NCBI GenBank assembly: GCA_029237695.1
Contig: CM055273.1
Location: 59,137,968-59,201,967 of the forward strand
DNA length: 64,000 nucleotides
Source of the DNA: Conchocele bisecta
Lineage: Eukaryota; Mollusca; Bivalvia; Lucinida; Thyasiridae
Direction: 5' to 3'
Shown here: positions 31,917-47,300 of the stretch, one piece after another
Numbering within the stretch: the stretch's first letter is position 1
Layout of the letters: each line of letters begins with the position of its first letter
Notes under the pieces: generated by a model
What the model was told of the DNA's origin: nothing
The model's input: only the letters and a program-made list of their open reading frames with translations
Databases searched by the model: none
Position numbers and translations under genes: made by a program

Positions 31917-32361
31917 ATGGCAAATTATCCCATCGTGTGTCGGATATTATTGTCAACTGATAAACTCTTGAGAAACTGCAGATCTTTATGCAATATACGG
32001 CGGCAGAATTCAAAAATATTGTCAAAGTCAAATAATAACACTGGCTGCTGTTTCAGTACATCAACTTGCCGTGCTATGTACGCTACAAATAATTTATTTA
32101 TGCCAAGTAGTAATGAGGACAGTGAAAATTCACTGCCTTTAAGGTATATTTATGTACGCACAAGTGTTCGGTATTGGTATGAAAACCCTGATGGATTACT
32201 GTTCGATGTTGGTTATATTGACACACATCCCATGAGTTTAGATAAATCACAATTGACAATTGTTGGCATACCAAATTTACTTGGAAATCACAATGACCTC
32301 GTGCCAGTTTTATCAGCTTTTTCAAAGGTTGGATACAGGGTTGTGATACCAAATTTCCCAG
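31917..32361 (+). CDS. Hydrolase-fold gene, exon 1 (coding)
   Basis: The exon runs from ATG to CCCAG|GTAACT, ending in phase 1 after PNFP. Beyond the donor the frame stays open to 32402 only by chance. It encodes the presequence-like N-terminus and the first strands of the fold (DKSQLTIVGIPNLLGNHNDL). Confidence 0.85.
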
Positions 32362-35300
32362 GTAACTATTTGTTGGGTAATTGTGTCGTTGCCGCAATCT
32401 AGGTAATTATGTAATTACCGGGAGTTATCTAATTGGCTGATTTCATTGATCCGCTAGGCGCCAACGGATGAGTTCTGGTTAGGACACAATTACCTCTTTG
32501 TTGTACATGTCCTACATTTAGTTGTTGGAATATAATAGTGCTGTAACGATATCCCTACCTTGCAATACAATACATATCACGATACTTGGGTCATGATACC
32601 AGTCTTCGAAATTAGCACTGGTCCGGTGGCCCGTGGCCAGTGAAAATTGTGTCTGGGGGGGGCCAGTAAAAATCTGCAAAACACAAGCGCAGTAGGCGAA
32701 AAATGTTCTTTATATCGGAGACATCATCTGAGACATTTTCATTTGATTCATTTAATTAGTATAAATAATTAAAAAAAATATCATGCCTCATTTGCATATA
32801 AAAATAGCCTCATACCACCGCGAGTCACTGATCCGTATCGCGGACACTCGTAATTTTTAGAACTGGTGGAATAGTGACACAATTATACATGTACACTTAT
32901 TTGTGGGTGGCAGGTGGGAGTATTCGATGGGTGATTTAACGATCGGGATTCATCCTTACCTGGAATCTCGATTGGAGACCTGGTTTGGCCCTCACATACG
33001 TCTTTGGAATTTTGTATGTGACAGTTGAATCTGGTTATACCCCTTATGTGAATATTTCTTTGTAATCCTAATACTTTTAGGTTAGGGGAAGGGGCCAACT
33101 GGCTTTGGTGTGGTATGGACCTGGCACCAAGTCGGGTTATGCTGATATCAGGGCTGAATATATATATTTTTATGCCACCGGGTTTCGAAGAAACGGGTGG
33201 CATATAGTGTTTGGACCGTCCGTCACACTTTTCGGTTAACCACTTTGTCACAGTTTCTCAAATATGCTGCAGGTGGCATCTGCGTTCGACAGACGCATTT
33301 CTTGTTCTATGTAAATATTCCGTTCTGATTTTGGGATTTTCCCCCAATGCAGCAGGTTAAATACGGGATCAAACCTGTTAGCCTGGCCTTAAATGACCTT
33401 AGCTGTTGATAGGCCGTTAAACTTATTTAATTCCTATAAAGAACATTTTGTGCCTACTGAATGGGCATGTACGTTTAATTCCTATAAAGAACATTTTGTG
33501 TCTACTGACTGGGCATGTACCTTTAACTTGACCTTTACCGTCACACCCAAAGTCAAATAAGTTGCATCCAGTAGATGTGTGAGCGTTTTTCCATTATTCT
33601 ATAGGCTTGACACTTCATGTTCATGTTTATTATGATCCATATTATCATTCCCCACCCCACTCATGCTCTCCTCATGCCCAATGTCAAGGTCAAATATGTT
33701 TTCGGTCGTGTAGATGCATGCTCGTTTCTCCATTAACCTATAACGTATGACCGATTGGCTTGACACTTTTCAATATTTTCATTCCAAACTCCACCCATGC
33801 TCTCCCCATGGCCAAGGTTAAACAACTTTGCAATTTCTGTTCAGTAGATGCTTATGCTTTCCTCTATTTTCCTATAACTTCTTTACTGTACTGTATCAAT
33901 GTACATGTTTGTGATCCAGCCACCACAGCAATTGGATACATGCCGTTGGCAGCGTTCTTGTTTTCCATATAAGATAACAAATGGGCAACAAAAGCAAACA
34001 AAATTCAAAATATTCTTATTTTGAGCTGCAAAAAGCTAGCTAAACTACATGTATGTTTGCTCCGTTCAGCTCAGATAAGCACATTTCAACTATGTCAAAA
34101 TCAATGGGTACATGTAGTTTGTAAATTATTGTAAGTATTTTGTACTCACACTTTTGAAACTCAGTGCATATTCAGCTAAAATAAATGCGTAAAATACACT
34201 ATTACGTGCTTCAGAAGATTATGTGAGCAGAAGATTATGTGAGCTGTTTTTTATTGTTAGGTGGCCCGTATGTAAAGGGGATTAAGAGAGCGGACGATGG
34301 ATTCTTCACCTACAGTGTCGAAGAAAAGGCCATGTTTGTTGCCGATTTTCTCGCAGAAGTGGGGGTTCACAGGTAGGACTTGTGTGCTCATTCTTCGGTT
34401 TCGGACAACTGACATAACTGTAGCCTATTTCACCAACATTGCAAAGTATACTTATCTAGCAAAGTATACAGTCAAACCTGTGAATAAATGCCAGCCATGG
34501 GAAGTGAAAAATGTGGCCTTTGTTCACAGGTGGTCTTTATTCGCAGGGTCATTTATATAGTAATTGTGCCAGTGAGACAACAAAATGTTGGCCTTTACAG
34601 CTGGGTGATTGCTATTCGGAGGTGGTCTTTAGCACAGGTTCGACTGTACTTTGAGGGAGAAATTTTCAATTTCAAGATAAATTTATTAATTTTTATACTT
34701 TTCTATACAATTCTATATATGGTACAGAGTTTGTGTACACAACTCCTCCGAAACCGTTCAGTTGATCGATTTGAAACTATACACACGTCTTCTACACATA
34801 TTGAAGATGTGCACCTTGGTGTTTTTATGCCGAAAAAATAACAAAAACATCACCTTTTTAACTTAGCCATTTTTAGCTCGACTATTCGAAGAATAAGTAG
34901 AGCTTATGTCGTCACCCCGCCATCGGCGTCACCGTCACGCCTTGGTTAAGGTTTTTAGTCAACCATGTATATGGAATACTACTGGCCCTACACCCAACCA
35001 TACTTGCACAACTTCATCTCCTAGTGATGTACATCAATAACCCCTGATCTATATTTGACTTTGACCTACATTTCCTCTTGAATTACTTAGTTAATTCCCC
35101 TTGGTTAAGGTTTTTAGTCAAGCTTGTACATGGAATACTATTGTGCATACAGACACCATACTTGGACAACCTTTTCTCATAGCGATGTACATCAATAACC
35201 CCTGATCTATATTTGACCTTGACCTACATTTCCTCTTGAATTACTTACTTAATTCACCTTGGTTAAGGTTTTTAGTCAACCTTGGTTAAGGTTTTTAGTG

Positions 35301-38300
35301 AAGCTTGTACATGGAATACTATTGTGCATACAGACACCATACTTAAACAACATTTTCTCATAGGGATGTACATCAATAACCCCTGATCTATATTTGACCT
35401 TGACCTACATTTCCTCTTGAATTACTTAGTTAATTCCCCTTGGTTAAGGTTTTTAGTCAAGCTTGTATATGGAATACTCCTGGCCCTACACCCACCATAC
35501 TTGAACAACTTCATCTCCTAGTGATATACATCAACAACCCCTGACCTATATTTGACCTTGACCTACATTTACCTTGAATTACATAGTTAATTCCCCTTGG
35601 TTAAGGTTTTTCGTCAACCTTGGGTAAGGTTTTTAGTCAACCTTGTACATGGAATACTAGTGTGCATACAGACACCATACTTGGACAACCTTTTCTCATA
35701 GGGATATACATCAATAACCCCTGATCTATATTTGACCTTGACCTACATTTCCTCTTGAATTACTTAGTTAATTCCCCTTGGTTAAGGTTTTTAGTCAAGC
35801 TTGTATATGGAATATTCCTGGCCCTACACCCACCATACTTGGACAACCTCATCTCCTAGTGATGTATTTCAACAACCACTGACCTATATTTGACCTTCAC
35901 CTACATTTAACCTTGAATTACTTACTTAATTCCCCTTGGTTAAGGTTTTTAGTCAACCTTGGTTAAGGTTTTTAGTCAAGCTTCTACATGGAATACTAGT
36001 GTGCATACAGACACCATACTTGGACAACCTTTTCTCATAGGGATGTACATCAATAACCCCTGATCTATATTTGACCTTGACCTACATTTCCTCTTGAATC
36101 ACTTAGTTAATTCCCCTTGGTTAAGGTTTTTAGTCAAGCTTGGATATGGAATATTCCTGGCCCTACACCCACCATACTTGGACAACTTCATCTCCTAGTG
36201 ATGTACATCAACAACCACTGACCTATATTTGACCTTCACCTACATTTAACTTTGAATTACTTAGTTAATTCCCCTTGGTTAAGGTTTTTAGTCAAGCTTG
36301 TACATGGAATACTATTGTGCATACAGACACCATACTTGGACAACCTTTTCTCATAGGGATGTACATCAATAACCCCTGATCTATATTTGACATTGACCTA
36401 CATTTCCTCTTCAATTACTTAGTTAATTCTCCTTGGTTAAGGTTTTTAGTCTAGCTTGTATATGCAATACTCCTGGCCCTACACCAACCATACTTGGACA
36501 ACTTCATCTCCTAGTGATGTACATCAATAATCCCTGACCTATATTTGACCTTGACCTATTTTTATCCGTGTATTACTTTCTTATTTCCCCTTGGTTAAGG
36601 TTTTTAGTCAAGCTTGTATAAGGAATAATCCTGGGCCTAGAGCAACCATACTTGGAAAACTTCATCTCCTAGTGATGTACATCAACAACCACTGACCTAT
36701 ATTTGACCTTCGCCTACATTTAACCTTGAATTACTTAGTTAATTCCCCTTGGTTAAGGTTTTTAGTCAACCTTGGTTAACGTTTTTATGCAGGCCACGGC
36801 CACATTGACCTACATTTAACCTTGAATTACTTACTTAATTTCCCTTGGTTAAGGTTTTTAGTCAACCTTGGTTAATGTTTTTATGTAGGCCGCGGCCACC
36901 TTGTTTGTCAAGCTATGTGTACATCGACAACCCTCGTAGTCGAGCTATGCTGTTCTCCTACAGCTCTTGTTTCTACATTTTCCTATACAATTCTATATAC
37001 GGTACAGAGTTTGTGTACACATCTCCTCCGAAACCGTTCAGTCGATCGATTTGAAACTATACACACGTCTTCTACACATATTGAAGATGTGCACCTTGGT
37101 GTTTTTATGCATAAAAAATATTTTTTAACGAAAATGTCATTTTTAACTTAGCATTTTTTCTACATTTTTCTATACAATTCTATATACGGTACAGAGTTTG
37201 TGTACACAACTCCTCTGAAACCGTTCTGTCGATCGTTCTGAAACTATACACACGTCTTCTGCACATATTGAAGATGTGCACTTTGGTGTTTTTATGCCGA
37301 AAAAATATCGCCTTTTTAACTTAGCCATTTTTTCTACAGTTTTCTATACAATTCTATATATGGCACAGAGTTTTTGTACACATCTCCTCAGAAACCGTTC
37401 AGTGGATCGATTTGAAACTATACACATATTGAAGATGTGCACCTTGGTGTTTTTATGCCGAAAAAATATTTTTTAACAAAAATATCACCTTTTTAACTTA
37501 GCCATTTTTTCTACATTTTTCTATACAATTCTATATACGATACAGAGTTTGTGTACACAACTCCTCCGAAACCGTTCAGTCGATCGTTCTGAAACTATAC
37601 ACACGTCTTCTACACATATTGAAGATGTGCACCTTGGTGTTTTTATGCCGAAAAAAATATCACCTTTTTAACTTAGCCATTTTTTCTACATTATTGTATC
37701 CAATTCCCTATCATTTCTACTTTACACTCTACTTTTCTATCTCTGCCTAAATTAGTATACATGTTTAGCACAACGAGATGAAGAAATAATGCTATAGAAT
37801 TTCAAATTCTCATTAATGTTTCTTGCCTTGGTGACAGCTTAATATTTCTGCATCTTCGCTGTCTGGCCCATATTCGACGTGCGTATTTTGTGACTTGCGG
37901 CACTCTTGTTATTATACTGAATTTCTTAAATTATCACAGCCAGTTTGGCTGTGATAATGTAATACATTCAGTATAATAATTCTGCATACATGTACTTTTA
38001 ATAATCAAATACACGTATATGCAGACGTTAGTGCTATATGAAATAATGCATTTCGGGGAAAATAAATGGTTACTCCCTCAAAGTATACTTTGCTACATAA
38101 GTATACTTTGCAAATTTGATGAAATCGGCTACTGGTGTATGGTATAGAGAGGTTCGTTCCACTGTATCTATATCTGACAAAAGTGGCAACATAGTTGGGA
38201 TGTCACGATGATTTCAGGACGACCACAGCCTAGGTTAAACAATTATTCTTTACAATCCAGATTGGAATTCAACTGATGTGTTTTAATGTTTATGCCGGAC

Positions 38301-41300
38301 TATAGTACAAATTAGAACTAGTCCATACCAAAAATTAATTCACCGATACGAGCGGATGAGTGAATTTGTCGAGACGTGGTATCCCAAACATCAATGTCTC
38401 TCACTATACAGCAGTAATATTCAAAAAGAAATCCTATAATTTATCAATACAATGGAACCTCTCTAAACCGGACACCCTGGGGCCCTTCCAGGGTGTCTGG
38501 CTTAGAGACGTTTCACCGCAAATCGGGCATTTAATAATTCTGAGCCATAGTTGTGTGCTATGCGATCAAGGACAGACATTGTCACCCGAGATATACTCGT
38601 CAAAAATAAGATCACAGGTTTTTTCTTGGTGTTCGGTTTAGACAGGTTCCACTGTACATGTACATGTGTATTGGTTTCATATGTTTACACGAGTGTAATG
38701 ATTGTAATACATGTACTTGCAAAATAGTTACTAATTCTATTAGTGTTGTTCCTAGAGCGGGCCCATGGGACATTTCTCCACCTCTCGCCCATACCCCTTA
38801 AGGGGAATATCAGGATTTAAAAAAAAATATAACAGCAGAACCTCTCTAAACCGGACACCCTGGGATATCCCCAGGGTGTCCGGTTTAGAGAGGTTCCATT
38901 GTAAATCAGGCATTTGATCATTCTCAGCTATAGTTGTGTGCTGTGTGGTCAGGAACTGATACACTATGTTTTAATCATGGCCCTGTGTAAAGTGGTTTAA
39001 TTGAAGATATATGACGATACTAGGACTGTTGGGTTGTTTCAATTTTCACTGATATCAGTACATAAGTATCAGATTTTCTATCTTGTTGGAAATTTGATAT
39101 TTACGTACATACCTATATGGGGGAAAATAGAAACAACCCAGCAGTCCTAGTATCATCATATAGCTTCAATTAAACCACTTTACACAGGGCCATGATGAAA
39201 ACACATTTTTATAGTATTTTTTAAAAAAATCCTGATATACCCCTTTAACATATCAGAATCTCCCATTGGTTAAATATGGGGACGGTGTCAAAAATGTGGA
39301 TTGTCCCTTTGGGTCTGAGACATGGTTACAATACTGATCTAAATTACTGATGTAGACAGTAATACCACAGGCAATGTTGAATATCCCCCACCCACTTGAA
39401 TTCATGTTGTATAACAGATTCTATCTATACAGATTGAATACAATGGAATTATTTTAGTAGCCCTGTGAGTAATACCGATGTACAGTGGAATCTCTGTAAA
39501 CCGGACACTGACAATACATTTGTCTGTCTAGTTTGATTGGTTTCTCTGACATTTCTATCTGATGTTTTTGTCTGTTTTACATTGAAAGGCACACACACAT
39601 GTCTTGGAGGATTCATTTTCCAGAACTACAGTGGAAACTGTCTGAACCGGAGCCTCCAAGGTGTCCGGTTTAGACAGGTTCCACTGTATTTGACTTTGTG
39701 TTTGAATGGGAGTAACACCCGTATCGATGAATTGTCAATTGTGGCTGTGACTGTATAAATTGGGCTGATGGGTTTTGCGACCAGCGTAGATCCAGATCAG
39801 CCTGTGCATCTGCACAGCCTGATCAGGATCTGCACTGTTCGCTATTTCATCAATGAAACACACATCATGCTTCTAACAAGCAATATAGATCGTTATCAGG
39901 CTATGGGAGTGTGCTATTTGATCCGGAGCTACACTGGTCGTAAAACCCATGAGACACATTTCTCCAGTCAATCCTCATCCTAGTCGTGAAAAATACTTAC
40001 ATAGTATTTCCATCCCATTTTCGGATGAGACTGAACTGTGGTCCCGTCTCTATATGACATTAGCTGTTGCTGGTTAGTTAAACCTATTCACTTTCAATCA
40101 ATCAATCAACTTTCTTGTTGGTGGGTGGTCGGTCGGACGAACGCAATGGCGTAAATTGACGGTAGGGGTTCCTCCTATAGGAATCACAATTTGCCTGGTT
40201 TGGCCCTTGGGGTACGTTTTTATCTTTGACATTTGTTACCTGGGAGTTGAATTGGGTTATTGCCCATTATAAAAGTAGTAAGATTATTACTGATCCTACT
40301 GCTTTTGTGAGGGGGCCAAGCGATCCTGGTGTGGCGAGGACCTGGCATCAGATCAAGATTATTCTGATTTCAGGGCTGAATATTTATTTTTTTATGCCAC
40401 CGGGTTTCGAAGAAACGGGTGGCATATAGTGTTTGGACCGTCCATCTGTCCGTCTGTCCGTCCGTCCGTCACACTTTTCAGTTAACCACTTTGTCACAGT
40501 TTCTCAAATATGCTGCAGGTGGCATCCGCGTTCGACAGACACATTTCTTGTTATTATTGTAAATATTCAGTTCTGATTTTGGGATTTCCCCCATTTGTAT
40601 ATATGTACTTGAACATGTACTTGCACAGGTAATATATGGGATTTAGTACTAAACCCATTGACCCGGCCTTAAATGACCTTAGCTGTTGATAGGCCCAACA
40701 AACAAACAAGGTGCCTTGTTGAGTTTGAGAATATCTCTCTTCTGTATCATGTTTGTGGCATTCTCGTAGCATACGATGGGTAATTTAACAATCGGGTTTC
40801 AACATTACCGGAATCCCGTCTTTGGCATTTTGTATGTGACAGTTGAATCTGGTTACACCCCTTATGTGAGTATTACGATATTCATAATCCTATTACTTTT
40901 AGGGTGTGGTATGGACCTGGCTCCAGGTCGGGTTATTCTGATTTCAGGGCTGAATATATATTTTTATTATGTAAATATTCCTTTCTCGTTTTGGTATTTT
41001 CCCCATGCAGCAGGTTGATCGAACCCATTGGCCCAGCCTTATATGACCATAGCTGTTGATAGGCCGTTAAGCACAAAATAAACAAACTCTCTTCAGTGTG
41101 GACCTATTTGTGACTGACGGGTATGGGATGTATACGGCCATGCAGCTATGCTGTGACCAGAAAGACAAGTACAAGGCTATTGCCATGATCAACCCGAAAG
41201 GACTCAACACAACAGCGTATGGATCGGTCTTATAACTGAGACAAGTCATGTGATTTTGTACCTGATAACAAACGCCATAGCCGCAGTTTTCCCATCACAG

Positions 41301-44300
41301 TCATAAATCAGATACGACATGTGATTTTGTACCTCAGCCACGATAGTGGAAAGTGAGATCACAATTTGAGACGTACATTTTGGACGTAGACAAATTTCCT
41401 ATATCTCTTGATCCGTTAGTCAGAATGAGATAATTACCAAACTTCATCAATATCTGCCTCACATTGATAGCTATACATCCAGTGACATTCATGTGACCTT
41501 GACAGTCACCTTCGGGTGACCTTAAACTTTTGTGGGACGTAAATTTTGGACATACATGTACCAGTAGTCCAAATTTCACATTTCTCTTGATCCATTAGTG
41601 GGATCATTACCGGACTTCATCGACAGCTTCCACATATTGATAGCTATCTATCCAGTGTCATGTGGGTGACCTTGACCATCACATTGGTGATCTTAACCTT
41701 TGTGGGACATAAATTTTGGACATAGTCCAAATTTCGCATATCTCTTGATCCGTTAGATCATTACCAAACTTCATCAATAGCTTCCTCACATTGATAGTTA
41801 TCCAAATGTTGAATATCTCCTGATCCGTTAGTTGGATAATTACAAAACTTCATAAATAGCTTCCTCACAGAGATGGCTATCCAACCAGTGTCAATCGGCT
41901 GACATTCACCTTGGTGGCCTTGAACTTCATGTCAACAATTTTGGATGTACATCCAAATGTTGAATATCTCTTGATCTGTTAGTCGGATCATCTCCAATCT
42001 TCATCAATAGCTTCCTCACATTGATGGATATCCACCGAGTGTAATCTTTGTCTCAATAATTTTGGACGTACGTCCAATACCTCTTAATCATCTCCAATCT
42101 CATAAATAGGTTCCTCACATTGATAGCTATCCACCCAGTGTCATTCCAGTGACCTTAACACTCACCTTGGTGACCTTGACTTTTGTGGCAATAATTTTGT
42201 ATGTTCGTTCAAATGTTGAATATCTTGTTCATGAAAAATATTTACAAAGACTGTGATATGTTCTGTAAATGATGCCGAAAGTTGGCAAAATGCTCTGTAC
42301 ATTTCGTCAACTTCCGACTTCACAGACAGAAAATATCGTAAATTTTATAAATATTTTCATGAATTTTGCACATCATAGGTACATCATCACATGACTCGTC
42401 TCAAATAGGTTAACACTTTCACCCCTATGTAACTGACATGGGCTAATTCATGTTACCGGTAAGTACTGTTTGAGACTGTTCCATTATGCAGAAACGAGGG
42501 TCATTTTTCGAGAATTAAAAAAGAATATCCACAAATGGTGCAGATCTTGATGAGATGGCTCATTACGATCCAGCTCATTATGATCTATGCCATTTGCCAA
42601 TATTAGGAAAGCGGTCTCTAGTGTTGAAAGCGTTGAAATCACAGTTAACTCTTTGCATGCTGGGAATAGTTCAAAACTAGCGGACAAAAATTCATCGTAT
42701 TTTCTTTTATTTCTCCTTGTAAATATCATGAATATGTCTTGGAATTTCATTAGAATTGAGTCCTGAGGACTCAATTCTAATGAAATTCCAAGACATATTT
42801 ACAGAGAGAAATAAAACATATATATACATGTAGTCCTAATTTGTTTGGCGGATATTTTCGCCGCTAGCATGCAAAGAGTTACCGGTAACTTCAATTAGAA
42901 ATACACTTGTGGCATCATCAGCGCTTAAATTAAGCAAGATGACATCAAACCGACAAACTCCGCCAATTCCGACATCAATGATGCCACGGAAGTAGTTCTA
43001 AGGGAAGTAATAAGCTATTTACAAGGCTGGTCTATCAGGGATTCCGCTGGGGAAAATAAAAAAATCGCCACTTCAAAAAAAAAAATCAAGTTTCAAATTA
43101 AAAAGAAAAATTGATTTTTTTTATTGCCAACTGTTTATTTTTGCCAATTGCGAAAGTGGCGATCGCCAGCGGAATCCCTGGTCTATACAGGGCTCCAGAT
43201 AAGGAATTAGTAATTGAGTATTGTCACTCCATTATTTCTGAAGCAATTGGGTATTTCAAAATTTTAATTGTGTAAAATAGAATCACACTACCGTTTACAC
43301 ATCAGCAGACCACACTTATTAAATAGTTTGCTTCTAAATGAAAACTCATCTCGGTATTTCATTAGAATTGTCTCCTTGGAGACAATTCTAATGAAATACC
43401 AAGATCTGTTTTCATGGAAAAATAAGAAAATATGCTGTATTTGCTTAAATATCCAATTAAGATTGCCAAAAACCCAATTGAAATCAGAAGTAGCAAAGTA
43501 TCAAAAAAGCAATGCAAAATTTGTGGTACCTTTACCATGCTACAGAAAACAATAAACAGACCACAGATATAGCATATTTTTCTTATTTTCTATGAAAACA
43601 CATCTTGGTATTTCATTAGACTTGTCTCCAAAGAGGAGACAATTCTAATGTTAAGAGGAGACAATTCTAATGAAATGCCAAGACATGTTTCCATTTCGAA
43701 GCAAACTATTCAATAATTGCTGTCTGTTGATGTGTGTGTGTAAACAGTAGTGTGATGTATTATTTTACCCAATTAAAATTTTGAAATACTGGTACCCAAT
43801 TGCTTCAGAAATGATGGAGTGACAATACTCGATTACTAATTCCTTATCTGGAGCCCTGATTACAACATAAATATTATACATACATGCTGACATTGGGTCA
43901 GTCCAAAATATAATTCTTGCCCGTCAATTTAAAAACTATAACAGCACAGTGTGTAGCATTCTCGCTTGTATATGACCTGTGGGTAGCAGGTGGGAGCATG
44001 CGATGGGTAATTTAACGATCGGGATTCTTCCTTACCGATATCTCGAATAGAGATCTATAGCCTATTTCACCAACATTGCAAAGTATACTTTTCTAGCAAA
44101 GTATACTTTGAGGGAGAAATTTTCAATTTTATGATAAATTTATTAATTTTTATTATACTGAATTTGTTACATTATCTCACAGCCATTTTGGCTGTGATAA
44201 TGTAATAAATTCAGTATAATAATTCTGCATACTTTTAATCATCAAATATATGCAGTTGTTAGTTCTATATGAAATAATGCATTTTGGGAAAAATAAATGA

Positions 44301-47300
44301 TTTCTCCCTCAAAGTATACTTTGCTAGAAAAGCATACTTTGCAATGTTGGTGAAATCGGCTACTGGTATGGCCAATAAATAAAATCAAATTGTATATGAC
44401 ATTGTTGTTGTAGGGAAATAATTCCAGCACAAAAATATTTACACAATTCCCTAACATTTGATTGGCCCGTAGCAAGTCTCTGTCCAACATTTATATCACA
44501 AGTAAACTCCCACGCCGAACTCCTTTCCGTAACCGTGAGACACAGTTAAAATAATTCTTAAGAAAACGGAAAATAAACACATTTTCTTGATGAATTTATT
44601 TCAAATGCTGGAATTATAAGGAATGAATGGCCTTTTTGTGGAATTTATCGGGAATATAAACTTGGAGAAGTCCGCGGGAATACTGGACGAGGCCTTCCGG
44701 CCTTCGTCCAGTATTCCCGCGACTTTTCCAAGTTTATACCCCGATAAATTCCACAAAACGGCCATTAATTCCTATAATAAATCAAATCAAATTGTATATG
44801 ACATTGTTGTTGTAGGGAAATAAAACCCAAATTCACCTATCAATCAGCTAATCAACCACACCGATCATTAACTCAAGCAGCCAGTCCATCATTCAATTAC
44901 TCAAGCAACCAGTCCATCATTCAATTCTTTTCACAGAGAAATGCAGCCGGAGCGTTTGTTTAAGCAAATTGCGCAATCCTGGGACGTCCAGTTTAAGCGA
45001 CCAATGATACAGCTGCACCTGTTTGTATGGCGATACTTCATTGGCAAGCGCCATTGGTCCGTGTCTGAATTGGTCTGGCTGGCGAGATCTCTTAAAGGAC
45101 TCTCTTTCCCCACGGTAAGATCATTGTCACTGTGATTGGAGAATTGGGGCTTATGGTGATTGTGGTCTATTAGTGCTTTACTGGAGTCAGATAAGGATCT
45201 ATGTGTTTGCTACATGTTTCATTGAGAGAATTGCGAACAGTCCAGACCATGACCAGACTACCATAGACTGTTCTTTGTCTACACTGGTCGGTCGGGGGAT
45301 CCCCCCCCCCCCCCCATCCCCCCCCCCCCCCCCCCCCCCCCCCTCTATCTTTACTGGTGATATACGGGATTCAACCATGTTAACCCGGCCTAAAATGGCC
45401 TTAGCTGTTGAGATGCCTTTAAACACAATTAAATAAATAAATAATGATGTTGATGAGTGGACATAAACTCCCAACCAATCAATTATCCCCTCGCCGATAG
45501 GCAAGAGGGGATATAGCGTTAGTCCATGTACGTACGAGCATGCGTCCGTCCGTACTTTAGTAACACCTTTCATTTTTCAATAACTTATAAACCGCTGGCC
45601 ACAATGTGTGTCTAGTTATGGTACTTTGTTTTGCATACGACCCACGTCCAACCACCCAAGGTCAAGGTCACTGAGGACTTATGTTCACCTTGTTTGTCAG
45701 GCAAATATGTTATAAAATTTTTTATGTTCCTGGTCTCGGTAGAGCGGAAGGCATATAGTGTTTGGACTGTGTGTCCGTCCATCCGTCCGTCCGTGTGTCT
45801 GGCACAATAAGAAGTTCGCCGGAGTTTCACACTTGTGTCATAGCTTCTATATCCCTTGAAGGATTACTTAAATATTTCAACACGGTATACCTGTGGACAA
45901 ATGCCACTCATCCATGCTGCCCTTAATATATAAGGTGGGGGGGGGGGCACCCATAAAAAATAATTCTGTTCAACCCGAGAGAGCAAAAACAACAAGACTA
46001 CTTTAAATGAATCCATGATATCATCCTGAACACGAATCCGATGTCGGTCAATCTAATCAGGTAGGACAAGGTCATGTTTGGGATCATTAAGTGCAAATGG
46101 GTCAAATGAGTGCAAAACTAGCGCTATTTTGACACTACAATATGTACTTGCATAACATTACATAAACATCTGATAAAGTAGGTTTTATTGGTGATTATTG
46201 TTTGCGATTTGGTTTGCTGGGACGTCTCTATCATTGAACATATAAAAATATTCAAGATGGCCGGCAAGCTACAATATTTGGCCTGAAATATGTACTAATT
46301 TGATAAATTAAAACAAATAGGCGCTTGTATCTTCATCGGACAGACACATAAAACCTTTTGGCCGTTTTGGGTACCATGTGTTAAGCTTAAACATAAATGG
46401 AGGCTGTCAAATCCATTTGAATCTAAGATGGCCGCCAAATATTCATCACGATCAGATAGAATTGTCTACACTGTGGTGGACTTTATCTTGGAAATTAACC
46501 CTTAGACCGCTATCTTATTTTTTTTGTCGTCTGCTATTTATTTTCCATTTTTATCATCAAAAACATGCTTTGACAGCACTTTAGAATAATTTACAAATCA
46601 TTTCGAAATGATTCTGAAGTGCTGTCAAACCATGTTTTTATTGAGAAATAAGGCAAGATATAAATGCCGCACATCCATGCTGCCCATGATACACATCTTC
46701 ACAACTTTGAACTTTTTCACACATTAAGAAGTTTGCCGGAGTTTCTCAATTCTGTCATATCTTCTATATCCCTTGAAGGATTACTTCAATACATCATACT
46801 TGTGCACAAATGTCACACAATCATGATGCCCTTAATATGACCTTCACCGTTTGACCTTCACAACTGTGCTTATGAATACTTATCACTTTTGGTTAATTAA
46901 CTTTGCCATAGTTGCTCCAATCTGCCACCGGGGGCATTCATGTGCCGACATTGTTGAATGGATGTAAAACTGTAATCAATCAATTTCAATTTATAGAATC
47001 GGGCAATAGCCTACCAGTGTTCCCCTGAGGAGATTCCGCGCCTCTTCATGTATAGCTCACAGGACAAATACGTCCAGGATATTGAAGAAATGCTTGAAGA
47101 ATCTGGAGTTCCCAAGGACGACTTTACAGTGTATGATGAAAACGACAATCTCGTTTGTGAAGGTACCGACCGAATCATTGATTATAGACCAATTTTAACT
47201 CTCTGCATGCTAGCGGTGAAAATATCCGCCAAACGAATTAGGGGTATATGGTTTATTTCTTTCCGTAAATATGTCTTGAAATTTCATCAGAATTGAGTCC

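Noticed and set aside
34874..36905. Possible CRISPR array from regular spacing
   Set aside because: The 158-bp units repeat over their entire length with no unique spacers, and the genome is eukaryotic. It is a satellite.
45173..45436. Proline-rich ORF (and glycine-rich ORF on the other strand)
   Set aside because: Produced by the poly-C tract and a SINE tail.
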